Shown: piece after piece, positions 16,085 through 25,404 of the stretch
Layout: each line of letters opens with the position of its first letter
How positions within the stretch are numbered: position 1 is the stretch's first letter
Assembly: GCF_014803385.1 (NCBI RefSeq)
Contig: NZ_JACYFC010000001.1
Location: 1,012,136-1,076,135 of the forward strand
Length of the DNA stretch: 64,000 nt
Direction of reading: 5' to 3'
DNA from: Marinomonas colpomeniae
Lineage (GTDB): Bacteria > Pseudomonadota > Gammaproteobacteria > Pseudomonadales > Marinomonadaceae
The notes under the pieces: model-generated
Told to the model about the DNA's origin: nothing
The model's database searches: none
Seen by the model: the letters and a program-made list of their open reading frames with translations, nothing else
Made by a program: the position numbers and the translations under genes

Positions 16085-16612
16085 ATGAAACGCAGTGCTT
16101 TATTGGTGATTGATCCACAAAACGATTATTTCGAAAACGGTCTGTTTCCTTTGTGGAATACACAAGACAGGTTGGAAAAGATCTTGGAAGCAATGGCGTT
16201 GGCGCAGGCTAATAATGTACCTATTATTTTTATTCAGCATGTGGCGAATTCGCCTTCAGGCACCGCGCCATTTTTTAACCTGAATACAAGTGGTGTAGAC
16301 ATTCATTCTGACATAAAGGCGGCAGCGCCGAACGCTACGGTTGTCGTAAAGCATTTTGCGGATGCGTTTGAGCAAACGGAGTTAGAAGCGGTGTTGAATT
16401 CTTTGGGGATAGAGCATCTTATTCTGTGTGGCATGATGACTCAAAACTGTATAACGCATACGGCGATTTCAAAATCAGCCGAAAAATATGACGTTGAGGT
16501 GATAGGGGAAGCGTGTACAACACGGGAAGAATTGCTGCATTTAATCGCACTGAATGCGATTTCTAACCGCGTATCGTGTGTACCAATAAAAGAGGCATTT
16601 AGATTAACTTAA
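16085..16612 (+). CDS. cysteine hydrolase, isochorismatase family
   Basis: 175 residues from ATG 16085, chosen because GAGGAG is 7 bases upstream; an upstream in-frame extension to 16046 lacks such a site. The catalytic triad of the family is visible: Asp in LVIDPQNDYF, Lys in VVVKHFADAF and Cys in LCGMMTQNCITHTA. These enzymes hydrolyse amides or related bonds (nicotinamidase, N-carbamoyl hydrolases, isochorismatase); the substrate is not decidable. Divergent from the GlxA-type regulator. Confidence 0.85.
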   Translation: MKRSALLVIDPQNDYFENGLFPLWNTQDRLEKILEAMALAQANNVPIIFIQHVANSPSGTAPFFNLNTSGVDIHSDIKAAAPNATVVVKHFADAFEQTELEAVLNSLGIEHLILCGMMTQNCITHTAISKSAEKYDVEVIGEACTTREELLHLIALNAISNRVSCVPIKEAFRLT

Positions 16613-16617
16613 ATTAA

Positions 16618-16663
16618 ATGACATTCCGATTTTTGATTATTTTATAATGTGTCGGAATGTCAT
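16618..16663. terminator. terminator between convergent genes
   Basis: A perfect 12-bp stem, ATGACATTCCGA (16618–16629) with TCGGAATGTCAT (16652–16663), followed by a TTCTTTT tract. It separates the hydrolase gene from the convergent DUF1127 gene. Confidence 0.7.
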
Positions 16664-16674
16664 TCTTTTGTTCA

Positions 16675-16929
16675 TCATTTCCAAAGTGCTTTGTTTGTTT
16701 CGTTGTAAATATCTGAAGATGTTAAGCCCAGGTCTTTCATTTGAGCGTCACTTAGTGAGTTAAGTCTGCTTCTTGTTCTCCAGTTATGGACAATTCTTTT
16801 CAAGTGCTGCTTCCACATAGCTTTCTTCTGTGTATTTTCTTTAAAACTGTCTAGTGCATTTTTACAGCAAGCTTCTATATTTAGGTTGTTTTCTAAAACT
16901 GACGATTCTTGTAACGAGCAAGTTTTCAT
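16675..16929 (-). CDS. DUF1127 (YjiS-like) small protein
   Basis: 84 residues. The C-terminal 45 residues are the DUF1127 domain, with RIVHNWRTRSRLNSLSDAQMKDLGLTSSDI: a WRxR motif, LxxLSDxxLKDLGL and a following acidic helix. Small members of this family have been connected to phosphate, RNA and carbon metabolism in alphaproteobacteria; no role is known here. GGAGAAAC stands before ATG 16929. It is divergent from a LysR gene. Confidence 0.85.
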   Translation of the reverse strand: MKTCSLQESSVLENNLNIEACCKNALDSFKENTQKKAMWKQHLKRIVHNWRTRSRLNSLSDAQMKDLGLTSSDIYNETNKALWK

Positions 16930-17062
16930 TATGTTTCTCCTTTTCTGTTGTTAAGTGTGTTTTGTTAGCTAGTGTTTGAATAATCTACGATTAGGTTTTT
17001 TTCGACAAACGAGAAAATACATGCAATGATTAAGAAAAACTTAACTGTGTAGAGTGTAGATC

Positions 17063-18016
17063 ATGTCTACTAATCGACTTTTACCGCCATTAAAATCTTT
17101 ACAAGCATTCCGCTATGCGGCGCAGTCTTTGAGTTTTAAAGCCGCAGCTGAGCATCTTTATGTGACACAAGCGGCGGTAAGCCAGCAGATAAAAACATTG
17201 GAACAATCATTGGGTGTGGAGTTGTTTGAGCGACATGCTCGCCAAGTCGTTTTGACGCCTGAAGGTGAGTATCTATTTGAGTATGCAGAAAAGGCGTTTA
17301 GCTTATTAGAAGAAGGCGTGAAGGGGATCACAGAAGACCCTAATCCTAATACTTTGATTATTAGTTCTGTTCCTTCTTTTGCTAGTCGTTGGTTGGTGTC
17401 TCGATTAGGCAAGTTCCAAGCACACGAGCCAGATATTAATCTTCGTCTTAGTCCGAGTTCAGATTTATCTAACTTTTTAGACAGCGATTTAGATTTAGCA
17501 GTTCGGCTTGGACGGGGCAAGTATCAGGGACTGAAATCGACGCTTTTATTTGAAGAGTTCTTGTTACCTGTTTGTCATCCCTCCTTGATTAATAACGATG
17601 AATCTATTAAAAAACAATTAGTAAATATTCCGATTATTACGGACACTGGGCCAGATATTAAACATGTTTGGCCAATACTTCAGCGGTTTTTAGATATGTA
17701 TGATATGCCGATGAATTCACATCTTCATATTGCAGATTCAACTGCTCTGGTGGAGGCGTTATTGTCTGGTCAAGGCCTCGCTATGATGCGCTTTGGTTTG
17801 GTTTATGAACTTTTGGAGAAGGGACAGTTGATTTGTCCTTTGCCTATTTATATGAAATCTCAGTATGATTTTTATCTTGTTGCACCGCCTCAACACTTCA
17901 AATATGAAAAGGTAATGGCGTTCAAACGCTGGATTGATCATGAGGTAAAGTCGATTGATTTGTCATGGAAGAAGTATTTATTGAAAAATTCTGACTTTAA
18001 AGAAGTGAAAGTGTAG
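17063..18016 (+). CDS. LysR family regulator (GcvA-like)
   Basis: 317 residues. N-terminal winged helix (LKSLQAFRYAAQSLSFKAAAEHLYVTQAAVSQQIKTLEQSLGVELFERHAR, residues about 8–60) and a C-terminal inducer-binding domain from about 90. The LPPLKSLQAFRYAA opening and the VSQQIKTLE spacing are typical of the GcvA subgroup. The divergent DUF1127 gene, 133 bp away, is the nearest possible target; the effector is unknown. Confidence 0.88.
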   Translation: MSTNRLLPPLKSLQAFRYAAQSLSFKAAAEHLYVTQAAVSQQIKTLEQSLGVELFERHARQVVLTPEGEYLFEYAEKAFSLLEEGVKGITEDPNPNTLIISSVPSFASRWLVSRLGKFQAHEPDINLRLSPSSDLSNFLDSDLDLAVRLGRGKYQGLKSTLLFEEFLLPVCHPSLINNDESIKKQLVNIPIITDTGPDIKHVWPILQRFLDMYDMPMNSHLHIADSTALVEALLSGQGLAMMRFGLVYELLEKGQLICPLPIYMKSQYDFYLVAPPQHFKYEKVMAFKRWIDHEVKSIDLSWKKYLLKNSDFKEVKV

Positions 18017-18187
18017 GCGTATGAATGCACGATACTGGTCTGTTTTAAGAAGAATACTTATCTATTTTAAGACGAATATAGCTAAGTAATAGATTTTCAT
18101 TTCTTCTACGTCATTCTTTTATAGGAAAAAAACCAACAAATTTGTTACAGTTGCTTGTTGTTTAACAAAAGGTAGTATGTCTATATC

Positions 18188-19525
18188 ATGCCCAATCAAT
18201 CTTCATTCGGTTCATTGCCTACTTTTGCAGTAGAACATGACCATTTTCAAATTTTGCAATCTGCAGCGCGTTTTCGGGAATACCTGTTAGAGGCGATTAA
18301 TAATGCGACGTCTAGAATTTATCTCGTTACGCTTTATTTGGAAGATGATGAAGCGGGAAGAGAAATATTAACGGCTGTATATGAAGCGAAACAACGCAAT
18401 CCTAAATTAGACATTGTGATTTGTGTTGATTGGCATCGAGCGCAACGTGGCCTGATCGGTGCTGAGAGCACCAAAGGTAATGCTGGGCTTTATCAGGCGT
18501 ATGCTGACAAATACGCTGAGTCGGTTCCTGTTTATGGTATTCCTGTTCGTAAACGTGAAGTGTTTGGTGTGTTGCATTTAAAAGGCTTTGTTATCGATGA
18601 TACGGTAATTTACAGTGGTGCTAGCCTTAACAATGTTTACCTGCATTACGGCGATCGTTATCGCTTTGACCGCTACCACGTTATTCAAAATATGCCCCTA
18701 GCAGATAGCATGGTTGATTTTATTCAGAACGATATGATTAGTCATCCTGCTGTTCATGATCTTTCGAAGGCAGGGTTACCAACTACAAAAGAATTAAAAT
18801 CTGACATTCGTAAATTTCGTATTGCCTTAAGTCGTTCATTTTACCAAGGTGAAGCGCAACAAGTTGATGAAAATCATGTGGCAGTCACACCTCTGGTTGG
18901 TGTTGGCAGACGCAACAACATGCTTAATAAACAGATTCTTGCTTTGCTTACGAACGCGACGGAAGAAATTATTTTATGTACACCTTACTTTAACCTTCCA
19001 AAATCTGTGTTGAGGGAAGTTAAACGTGCCATCAAGCGCGGTGTGAAAGTAGATATTGTGGTGGGTGATAAAACCGCCAATGATTTTTATATTGCACCTG
19101 ATAAACCGTTTAAAGCTATTGGTGGTTTACCTTATTTGTATGAAATTAACTTGCGCAAATTTTCTGTTGTTAATGAAAAATACATAGCGACAGGGCAATT
19201 ATCGGTTCATTTATGGAAGCACGATGCCAATAGCTATCATTTGAAAGGTTTATGGGTAGATCGCAGTACCATGTTGCTAACAGGGAATAACGTAAATCCT
19301 AGGGCTTGGTCATTGGACTTGGAAAATGGTTTGTTGATCAGCGATCCTAACAAGCTTTTAGAAGCAAAATTCAACGAAGAATTTGAGAATATATTCAAGC
19401 ACACTCAACGTATCTCCACATGCAGCCAGCTTGAAACGCTGCAAGATTATCCTTCGAGAATCCAACGCCTATTGAAAAAAGTCATCCGCACAAGAGCAGA
19501 TCGATTATTAAAACGGATTTTGTAA
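18188..19525 (+). CDS. pssA: CDP-diacylglycerol–serine O-phosphatidyltransferase, PLD type
   Basis: 445 residues, close to the E. coli enzyme. Two HKD motifs are complete: H130-L-K132 with D137 (LHLKGFVIDD) and H351-L-K353 with D358 (YHLKGLWVD), each followed by the expected Ser/Asn-rich element (YSGASLNNVY and TGNNVNPRAW). It makes phosphatidylserine from CDP-diacylglycerol and serine at the inner face of the membrane; Psd (47483–48340) then decarboxylates it. No membrane helix is present, as in other peripheral PssA enzymes. Confidence 0.88.
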   Translation: MPNQSSFGSLPTFAVEHDHFQILQSAARFREYLLEAINNATSRIYLVTLYLEDDEAGREILTAVYEAKQRNPKLDIVICVDWHRAQRGLIGAESTKGNAGLYQAYADKYAESVPVYGIPVRKREVFGVLHLKGFVIDDTVIYSGASLNNVYLHYGDRYRFDRYHVIQNMPLADSMVDFIQNDMISHPAVHDLSKAGLPTTKELKSDIRKFRIALSRSFYQGEAQQVDENHVAVTPLVGVGRRNNMLNKQILALLTNATEEIILCTPYFNLPKSVLREVKRAIKRGVKVDIVVGDKTANDFYIAPDKPFKAIGGLPYLYEINLRKFSVVNEKYIATGQLSVHLWKHDANSYHLKGLWVDRSTMLLTGNNVNPRAWSLDLENGLLISDPNKLLEAKFNEEFENIFKHTQRISTCSQLETLQDYPSRIQRLLKKVIRTRADRLLKRIL

Positions 19526-19572
19526 ACTTGGTATAAAAGCAAAACTACATCTTGGTTAGTGAGGATAATTAA

Positions 19573-20982
19573 GTGAAGGGAAGTCGCATTAACAGAAGAT
19601 CTTTATTGAAAACGATTGGACTGGGCGCTTTTTTTATAAACACTCCTTGGCTTAGTGCATCAACATTAATAAGTGATGACGACGATGTTAGCTTCCTAAG
19701 AAAAGAACATAAACTATTCAATGTATATAGACGTTTGTTTAATAAGCGCTTTGATGTACAACCTCAAATAATGGCTATTTGTAAAACAGAACGCGGCGTT
19801 CAAAAAGCTGTGAACTATGCAAATGAGCATAATCTAGATATCAATATAAAGAGTGGTGGTCATAGTTTTGAAGGATTTTCTTTAAACGACAATGGCATGG
19901 TGATTGACCTCTCACATATGAATGGGTTGGAACTTGATGACTATCATAAACTTGTAGCAGGCCCAGCTGTTCGGCTTGCACAGCTCTATAGCTACTGTTT
20001 GCCTAAAGGGCGTCTATTGCCTTCTGGCTCATGTGCTTCGGTGGGGTTATCAGGTATTACACTGGGTGGTGGATATGGATTATTTGCTCGTCAATTTGGA
20101 TTAACTTGTGATTATTTAACCGGTGTCCGAATGGTTGATATTAATGGCAATATATTAGATTCAGATGACTTGCCTGAATTACTCTGGGCTTGTCGTGGCG
20201 CAGGTAATGGGAACTTTGGCGTCATTACTCAATTACGATTCAATACGGTTGAAGCTCCGAAAACATTGTACCAACATCGATTTCGTTCATTTAAATTGTC
20301 TTCTAAAAAAGCGGTAGGCCTAGCAAAACTATGGTTTGAGCAGTGTGATAACTTACCCAATCATGCGTTCTCTGCCTTCGTGTTAAACGGTAAAACATTA
20401 ACCGTAATGCTGACGGCGACCGAAGACGATGAAAGCATGGTAGAGGTTTTGAAAAACTTCGACCGAATAATGGATAAAAATGACAACCTTAACCCTGATC
20501 CCCTAGAAGTGGGTGTTAAGTATTACTACGGGCGCAGTGATGCCTTGTACTTTAAAAATATTAGTGCAGGGTTTTATAAGAACTTTTCAGACATTGAAGA
20601 GTGTGTTGAAACATTATTTGAAATAACGGCTAATACTAAAGGCGCTGTTTTTCAGATCAACACTTTAGGTGGAAACATAAATAATGAAAAATGGTTAGGT
20701 GAAGGCGCTTACGCCCACCGAAAAGCCAATTATTTGGGTGAAGCCCAATGTTACTGGGAAAAATCAGAAGATATGCAGCAAGGTATGGACGGCATGAAAT
20801 CAATTCAAAATGCTTTGTATGAGAATAACGTCAAAGAGCATTATGTTAATTATCCAGACGTAAATATTATTGGCTATGAAAGTGCATATTATGGTGATGG
20901 CTATGCACGATTACAGGAGCTAAAACGTAAATTGGATCCTGATAATCGATTTAATTATGCGCAAAGTATTAACGTTTCTTAA
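19573..20982 (+). CDS. Tat-exported FAD-linked oxidase with bicovalent flavin motifs
   Basis: 469 residues. A twin-arginine signal (NRRSLLKTIG, Arg8–Arg9) precedes an FAD-binding type-4 (PCMH) domain about 60–225 and a BBE C-terminal segment (VNYPDVNIIGYESAYYG … RKLDPDNRFNYAQSI). H97 in KSGGHSFEG and C154 in GSCASVGLSG fall in the positions that bind FAD covalently through both residues in glucooligosaccharide-oxidase-like and berberine-bridge enzymes. Likely oxidises a sugar, alcohol or similar in the periplasm; the substrate is unknown. GTG start with GAGGA upstream, 47 bp after pssA. Confidence 0.8.
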   Translation: MKGSRINRRSLLKTIGLGAFFINTPWLSASTLISDDDDVSFLRKEHKLFNVYRRLFNKRFDVQPQIMAICKTERGVQKAVNYANEHNLDINIKSGGHSFEGFSLNDNGMVIDLSHMNGLELDDYHKLVAGPAVRLAQLYSYCLPKGRLLPSGSCASVGLSGITLGGGYGLFARQFGLTCDYLTGVRMVDINGNILDSDDLPELLWACRGAGNGNFGVITQLRFNTVEAPKTLYQHRFRSFKLSSKKAVGLAKLWFEQCDNLPNHAFSAFVLNGKTLTVMLTATEDDESMVEVLKNFDRIMDKNDNLNPDPLEVGVKYYYGRSDALYFKNISAGFYKNFSDIEECVETLFEITANTKGAVFQINTLGGNINNEKWLGEGAYAHRKANYLGEAQCYWEKSEDMQQGMDGMKSIQNALYENNVKEHYVNYPDVNIIGYESAYYGDGYARLQELKRKLDPDNRFNYAQSINVS

Positions 20983-21019
20983 AGCACGGCTAAGCGATAT
21001 CGAATCTCTTCCTTATAGA

Positions 21020-21799
21020 CTATTCAACTAATGTTCTCAGATATTGTTTTGGGCTAACGCCAAACCTTTGGCTGAAGCGTTGACTAAAACGTTCTTGAGA
21101 TTGATAACCACAGCGTAAAGCGATGTCTATTTGCTGATTGTGGCCTTTCTGCATTAGGCTTAACGCATGGTTCATTCGTACTTGAGTTAACACTTCTCTA
21201 AACTGTGTCTTTTCGTTTTTTAGCCGACGAATGAGCGTTGCTCGACTCATTGAAAAGTGTTCCGCAACGTCATTTAGTTGATAATCCTGCCCTGGTTCTT
21301 GTGTTAAGTATTCACTGATTTTTTGACTAAAAGACAGACTATGGCTTGAAAATAGTTGATGTAATTTGCCTTCTTCAGCTAACTGTTGATAGAAACCATT
21401 AAGCCAAAAGGTTTGAACTTTACGGCTAATGTCATCCCAAGGTAAGTCTGAAAAAATCTCAAGGGTTTTTAATAGGCTTTTGGATGAATGATGAACAGGA
21501 AAGTAAAAGTCACATTTCATCGTTGTACTTAACTCTAGCATCTCTTTTGTTGGTGCTAGATTAAAACTGAACTGTAACGACGAGAATCTAGCTCGTTCTG
21601 GTTTGTTTTCAAAAGTGAGCTGTTGTTGAGCGCGAGTCAATAATAGGTTTGATGAATCTAGTGTTAATTCATTATCTTGCCAAAACAGTTGTTTATGACC
21701 AGACTGCACCCAAAAAATACTAGGGGAATGAACGGTAACATTGCGCAGTCTTTGATTATGCAAACCGTACATGTGATTGATCTGAATTGCGTTGGCCAT
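21020..21799 (-). CDS. AraC family regulator
   Basis: 259 residues from ATG 21799, preferred because AAGGGA precedes it; an upstream TTG at 21823 would add 8 residues. The N-terminal part (about 10–130) is a poorly conserved effector domain, the C-terminal 100 residues an AraC double helix-turn-helix (LNDVAEHFSMSRATLIRRLKNEKTQFREVL, CGYQSQERFSQRFSQRFGVSPKQY). Downstream in the same direction nothing follows; its stop faces the FAD oxidase gene. Target unknown. Confidence 0.85.
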   Translation of the reverse strand: MANAIQINHMYGLHNQRLRNVTVHSPSIFWVQSGHKQLFWQDNELTLDSSNLLLTRAQQQLTFENKPERARFSSLQFSFNLAPTKEMLELSTTMKCDFYFPVHHSSKSLLKTLEIFSDLPWDDISRKVQTFWLNGFYQQLAEEGKLHQLFSSHSLSFSQKISEYLTQEPGQDYQLNDVAEHFSMSRATLIRRLKNEKTQFREVLTQVRMNHALSLMQKGHNQQIDIALRCGYQSQERFSQRFSQRFGVSPKQYLRTLVE

Positions 21800-21879
21800 T
21801 CTTTCCCTTAGTGTAGTAATCAAACGTTATTTTAATGCTGGTGCCTTTAAGTCATTCTACTACTTAATCATTGTGTCTT

Positions 21880-22437
21880 TTAACGATTGTACGTTGCGGT
21901 CAGTTTGGCTGTGCCAATTGCCATGCTATTCAAAGTATAGCCAGCTATTGCAGAAGAAACCTTGTCATTTAATTCGAGTTTTTCTACTGGTAGTGCCCAA
22001 ATCGTGAACTGATAACGATGCATTCCATGCCCTTCTGGAGGGCATGCGCCACCAAAGCCAATGCTTCCATAATCTGAGGTTAACTCTGTTGCACCCAGTG
22101 ATTGTAAATCTGCGCCACGACTCAGTGATGTGACTTCTGCTGGAATGTTAAAACTGACCCAATGCCACCAACCGCTACCTGTCGGAGCGTCAGGATCGTA
22201 TGCAGTAATCGCGAAACTTTTTGTGCTCATTGGAGCATCTGACCATGTAAGCTGTGGTGATAGGTTGCCACCGTCACAACCAAAGCCAGAAAATTCAAAC
22301 GTTTTCGCCATTTTTTCACCTTCTTGAATGTCACTACTTGTGAGTTCAAAACCAAAACTGTTTGTTGAAAAACTGGCCGAAATAATGATGCTTGCAGCCA
22401 ATATATATGATTGCTTCTTTTTGAAAATTTTTTTCAT
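21880..22437 (-). CDS. YbhB/YbcL (PEBP/Raf kinase inhibitor-like) protein, exported
   Basis: 185 residues with a Sec signal (about 1–28, cleavage after NSFG). PEBP motifs are present: GFGCDGGNLSPQLTWSDAP, AYDPDAPTGSGWWHWV and GHGMHRYQFTIWAL, which form the small anion-binding pocket. Bacterial members are periplasmic or cytoplasmic with no settled function. GGGAATACGAC precedes ATG 22437. It lies just upstream of the AraC gene on the same strand. Confidence 0.88.
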   Translation of the reverse strand: MKKIFKKKQSYILAASIIISASFSTNSFGFELTSSDIQEGEKMAKTFEFSGFGCDGGNLSPQLTWSDAPMSTKSFAITAYDPDAPTGSGWWHWVSFNIPAEVTSLSRGADLQSLGATELTSDYGSIGFGGACPPEGHGMHRYQFTIWALPVEKLELNDKVSSAIAGYTLNSMAIGTAKLTATYNR

Positions 22438-22555
22438 GTCGTATTCCCATCGATAAATATAAATAGAATTCCTGAATCAGATCTCAGTAACCGAGGTTTA
22501 TATTAAGAGGAAGGGGCGGTATTTATCTCGACATAAAGGATCAAAAGGATATTTT

Positions 22556-22723
22556 ATGTCATTCAAAATGAAACTTTTAGTGATTTTTATTTTTAAGGCT
22601 TCTTTTTTATGGTGTGCTTTCGACGATTATGATGAGAAGTGTGGTTGCTATCGCGGTGAAGGTGAACAGAAAAAAAGCGAACCATTTGATGTGATTCGCT
22701 TTTCATTTTGGTTTTCATGTTAA
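22556..22723 (+). CDS. possible 55-residue membrane-associated peptide
   Basis: ATG 22556 follows AAAAGGA at 6 bases. The product opens with a hydrophobic segment (MKLLVIFIFKASFLWCAF) followed by an acidic, Cys-containing part (DYDEKCGCYRGEG). The frame runs through the hairpin at 22677–22702, so it may be a fortuitous open frame. No family is recognised. Confidence 0.25.
   Translation: MSFKMKLLVIFIFKASFLWCAFDDYDEKCGCYRGEGEQKKSEPFDVIRFSFWFSC
22677..22703. terminator. terminator of the PLP lyase gene
   Basis: AAAGCGAA pairs with TTCGCTTT around a 13-base loop; the A-tract on the left reads as U's at the end of the minus-strand transcript. It lies 40 bp past the 3' end of the PLP lyase gene. 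Confidence 0.6.
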
Positions 22724-22741
22724 TAACATGAGGTTAGAAAG

Positions 22742-23980
22742 TTAGAGTTGATCTAACCCTAATTTAAAGCCTTCTAGTAAGTCTTCTGTATCTTCAATGC
22801 CAATAGAGCAGCGAATCATTTGTTCACTGATACCCGCTTTTTTCCTATTGTCTGGGCCCATTTCATAAAAAATCGTGCCAGCCATAGGAAGTGCCAAAGT
22901 ACGGTTGTCGCCTAAATGAGTCGCGTTGATGATGATATCAATGGCATCTAACAAAGCTGAGCAATCGTAACCGGCTTTTAAGTCAAAACTAAGAATTGAG
23001 CCATAGTGTCTGAACCAGTTTGTTGCTTTGTCGTGTTGAGGGTGTGAAGACAGACCGGGGTAATAAACCGCTTCTACCTTATCGTGTGCATCTAACAGTT
23101 GTGCTAAAGCCAATGCGTTGGCACAAGACCGATCCATGCGTAATGCCATGGTTTCTGCACCAACCGCAATTTGGTAGGCGCCGTCAGAGCTGAGTGTTCC
23201 ACCCATATCGCGTAAGGCTTTTTTCTTAATTTGCGTGAGCGCCCATTTGCGATTGTCACCTTTTCGATAAGCTTCAAAAATATTGGGGTAGTTTGCCCAA
23301 TCATACAATCCTGTTTCAGTCACTGCGCCGCCTAATACAGTGCCATGGCCACAAAAGTACTTAGACAAGCTGTTCATAACTAAGCTAGCCTTTACCCGGA
23401 TAGGTTGAAATAAGTAGGGCGATGTCATGGTGTTATCAACAAGATACACTAATTCTTGTTGCTCACACCAATCTCCAATTTTTGCTAAATCAACAATTTG
23501 TGTGCCCGGGTTTGCCATGGTTTCTACAAACACCATGAGTGTATTATCTTGCTTGGCAGCAATGACATTATTTACGTCAGTGGCATCGACTAAGGTTACC
23601 TCAATGCCAAAGTTTTCAAGTGTTGTCATTAGGCTATAAGAATTACCAAACAAGAAGCGACTCGCAATCAAATGGTCGCCTTGTTTCAATAAACTTAAGA
23701 AGATAGCGCTGAGTGCACCCATACCTGTTGCGAAAACCAAACTGCCAATGCCTTGCTCTGTTTGCGTAATCATCTCTTGCAGGCTATCTGTGGTCGGCGT
23801 GGACTGTCTTGCGTAGCTTTGACCTGAAGCTTTACCTTGAAACACATCCATTAAGTCTTGTGTGCTTTTATAGCCATAAGGAACAGAGTTATAAATTGGC
23901 GTATGAATAGGGCTATCGTTATAACCTTGTTGGCGGTCATGATGGACAATATTGCTGGTAAAACCTTTTAACTTTATCAT
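22742..23980 (-). CDS. PLP-dependent Cys/Met metabolism enzyme (cystathionine gamma-synthase family)
   Basis: 412 residues. Fold-type I PLP enzyme: YARQSTPTTDSLQEMI, ATGMGALSAIFLSLL (cofactor phosphate site), ETMANPG, the Asp of YLVDNTMTSPYL and the Schiff-base lysine in MNSLSKYFCGHG. Family members perform gamma-replacement or gamma-elimination on homoserine esters, cystathionine or methionine. Sequence alone does not separate synthase from lyase or O-acetylhomoserine sulfhydrylase. It stands alone between two terminators. Confidence 0.85.
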   Translation of the reverse strand: MIKLKGFTSNIVHHDRQQGYNDSPIHTPIYNSVPYGYKSTQDLMDVFQGKASGQSYARQSTPTTDSLQEMITQTEQGIGSLVFATGMGALSAIFLSLLKQGDHLIASRFLFGNSYSLMTTLENFGIEVTLVDATDVNNVIAAKQDNTLMVFVETMANPGTQIVDLAKIGDWCEQQELVYLVDNTMTSPYLFQPIRVKASLVMNSLSKYFCGHGTVLGGAVTETGLYDWANYPNIFEAYRKGDNRKWALTQIKKKALRDMGGTLSSDGAYQIAVGAETMALRMDRSCANALALAQLLDAHDKVEAVYYPGLSSHPQHDKATNWFRHYGSILSFDLKAGYDCSALLDAIDIIINATHLGDNRTLALPMAGTIFYEMGPDNRKKAGISEQMIRCSIGIEDTEDLLEGFKLGLDQL

Positions 23981-24074
23981 TTTCGTATCACCGTATTAAA
24001 TCTTTGGATGACAATAGAGAGTTGTCTTTACTGCTGGTTATGATAATACCCTTCTGATGGCTATGCTAGGAAAG

Positions 24075-24114
24075 ACATAAAAAAAGCGAACTCTGAAGCT
24101 CGCTTTTTTTATGT
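24075..24114. terminator. strong terminator downstream of gbcA
   Basis: A perfect 15-bp stem: ACATAAAAAAAGCGA (24075–24089) with TCGCTTTTTTTATGT (24100–24114). It ends the minus-strand gbcA transcript. Confidence 0.85.
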
Positions 24115-24129
24115 TTGTTCGATGACGAT

Positions 24130-25404
24130 TTATTTGTTTTTTAAATTTCTTTGAATGGTATTTGAATACCAGTTTAGAAAGTTAATAACACCGAATTCGT
24201 ACGTTTCAGAATAAGGGCCAGGGCGATAGCCGAGAGAGTTAATACCAAGCTGATTACGCTCGCCAAGTACCTTGTCTTGCTCGTTAGTTGCGTCCCAAAC
24301 TTTGCGTAAGTTATCTGGGTCGTAATCCACACCTTCTACCGCATCTTTATGGACAAACCATTTGGTGGTGACGATGCTTTCTTGAGCAGAAATAGGCAGT
24401 ACTCGAAATACGATAAAATGATCAGACTGCATGTGACTCCAAGAATTGGGTAAATGCAATATTCGCATTGAGCCAAGTTCTGGGTTTTTGATGCGACCTA
24501 GCATTTTATTGCTAGCCAAAGAGCCATCGATGGTCATTACTTTGGTGTCTTTTTTAAGTGGCATACGAACGATACGGTTACGTTGCACTTCGCCAAAGCT
24601 TTTAAGCTTATGTGGGATGCCTTCAGCGTCCCATTGAGCCGATTGTTCTGCGTAGTGCTTTAGGAAGTCTTGCGGCGCACGAGGGTCTTCTGTGTCGTCC
24701 CACTCAAGTAGAGTATTTAGTAATTCTGGGTGACTAGCAGAGCAGTGATAGCACTCACGGTTGTTTTCTAATACTAGCTTCCAGTTGGCACGTTCATACA
24801 TGGTCGATTCTGCGGCCAGTTTTGTATTTTCAGCGTCGTAAGGTTCCATGTAGGTTTCGAGTGTTTCTAGGAATTCGTCAAAACCATCTTCTGGCGCTTC
24901 TTTACCAAGGCACACAAAAATAAAACCACCTGCTGTTTTACAGAAGGCAGGTCTTAGGCCGTGTTGTCCTTTATCGAAGTCTTGGTTCATTTCTGTGCCG
25001 GCAAATAATAAGTTGCCTTTTAGATCGTATGTCCACTGGTGATAAGGGCAAACGAGATTAGCCACTTTCCCTCTGTGCTCGGTGCAAATAAGCGAACCAC
25101 GATGTGAGCAGGTGTTGTGGAAGGCGTTTACATTACCTTCTCCGTCACGAACCACTAAAACAGGGTTTTGCCCAACTTCTACTGTGATGTAATCGCCTTT
25201 TTTAGGAACCTCACTGGTCATGCCGACAAAAAGCCATTCTTTCTGAAAGACTTCTTCCATATCGACTCTGAACATATGTGGATCGTTGTACAGCGGTGCA
25301 TCTAATGAATAGTTACTAGGACGTTTCGCTAGCAAATCTGACATAGCTGTTTTCGCTTCATTAAGGGAAGCATGACGAACATTGAGTAGGTCGTGTTGAT
25401 TCAT
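24130..25404 (-). CDS. gbcA: glycine betaine monooxygenase, Rieske oxygenase subunit
   Basis: 424 residues. Rieske [2Fe-2S] ligands C99-x-H101 and C119-x2-H122 (CSHRG … CPYHQW) and the catalytic mononuclear iron site (ENNRECYHCSASHPELL, H219 and H224) are visible. It demethylates glycine betaine to dimethylglycine and formaldehyde using electrons from GbcB. Assignment to GbcA rather than another alpha-type oxygenase rests on length, overall sequence feel and the divergent reductase plus GbdR-type regulator next door. ATG 25404 has AGAAAG upstream. Confidence 0.88.
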   Translation of the reverse strand: MNQHDLLNVRHASLNEAKTAMSDLLAKRPSNYSLDAPLYNDPHMFRVDMEEVFQKEWLFVGMTSEVPKKGDYITVEVGQNPVLVVRDGEGNVNAFHNTCSHRGSLICTEHRGKVANLVCPYHQWTYDLKGNLLFAGTEMNQDFDKGQHGLRPAFCKTAGGFIFVCLGKEAPEDGFDEFLETLETYMEPYDAENTKLAAESTMYERANWKLVLENNRECYHCSASHPELLNTLLEWDDTEDPRAPQDFLKHYAEQSAQWDAEGIPHKLKSFGEVQRNRIVRMPLKKDTKVMTIDGSLASNKMLGRIKNPELGSMRILHLPNSWSHMQSDHFIVFRVLPISAQESIVTTKWFVHKDAVEGVDYDPDNLRKVWDATNEQDKVLGERNQLGINSLGYRPGPYSETYEFGVINFLNWYSNTIQRNLKNK

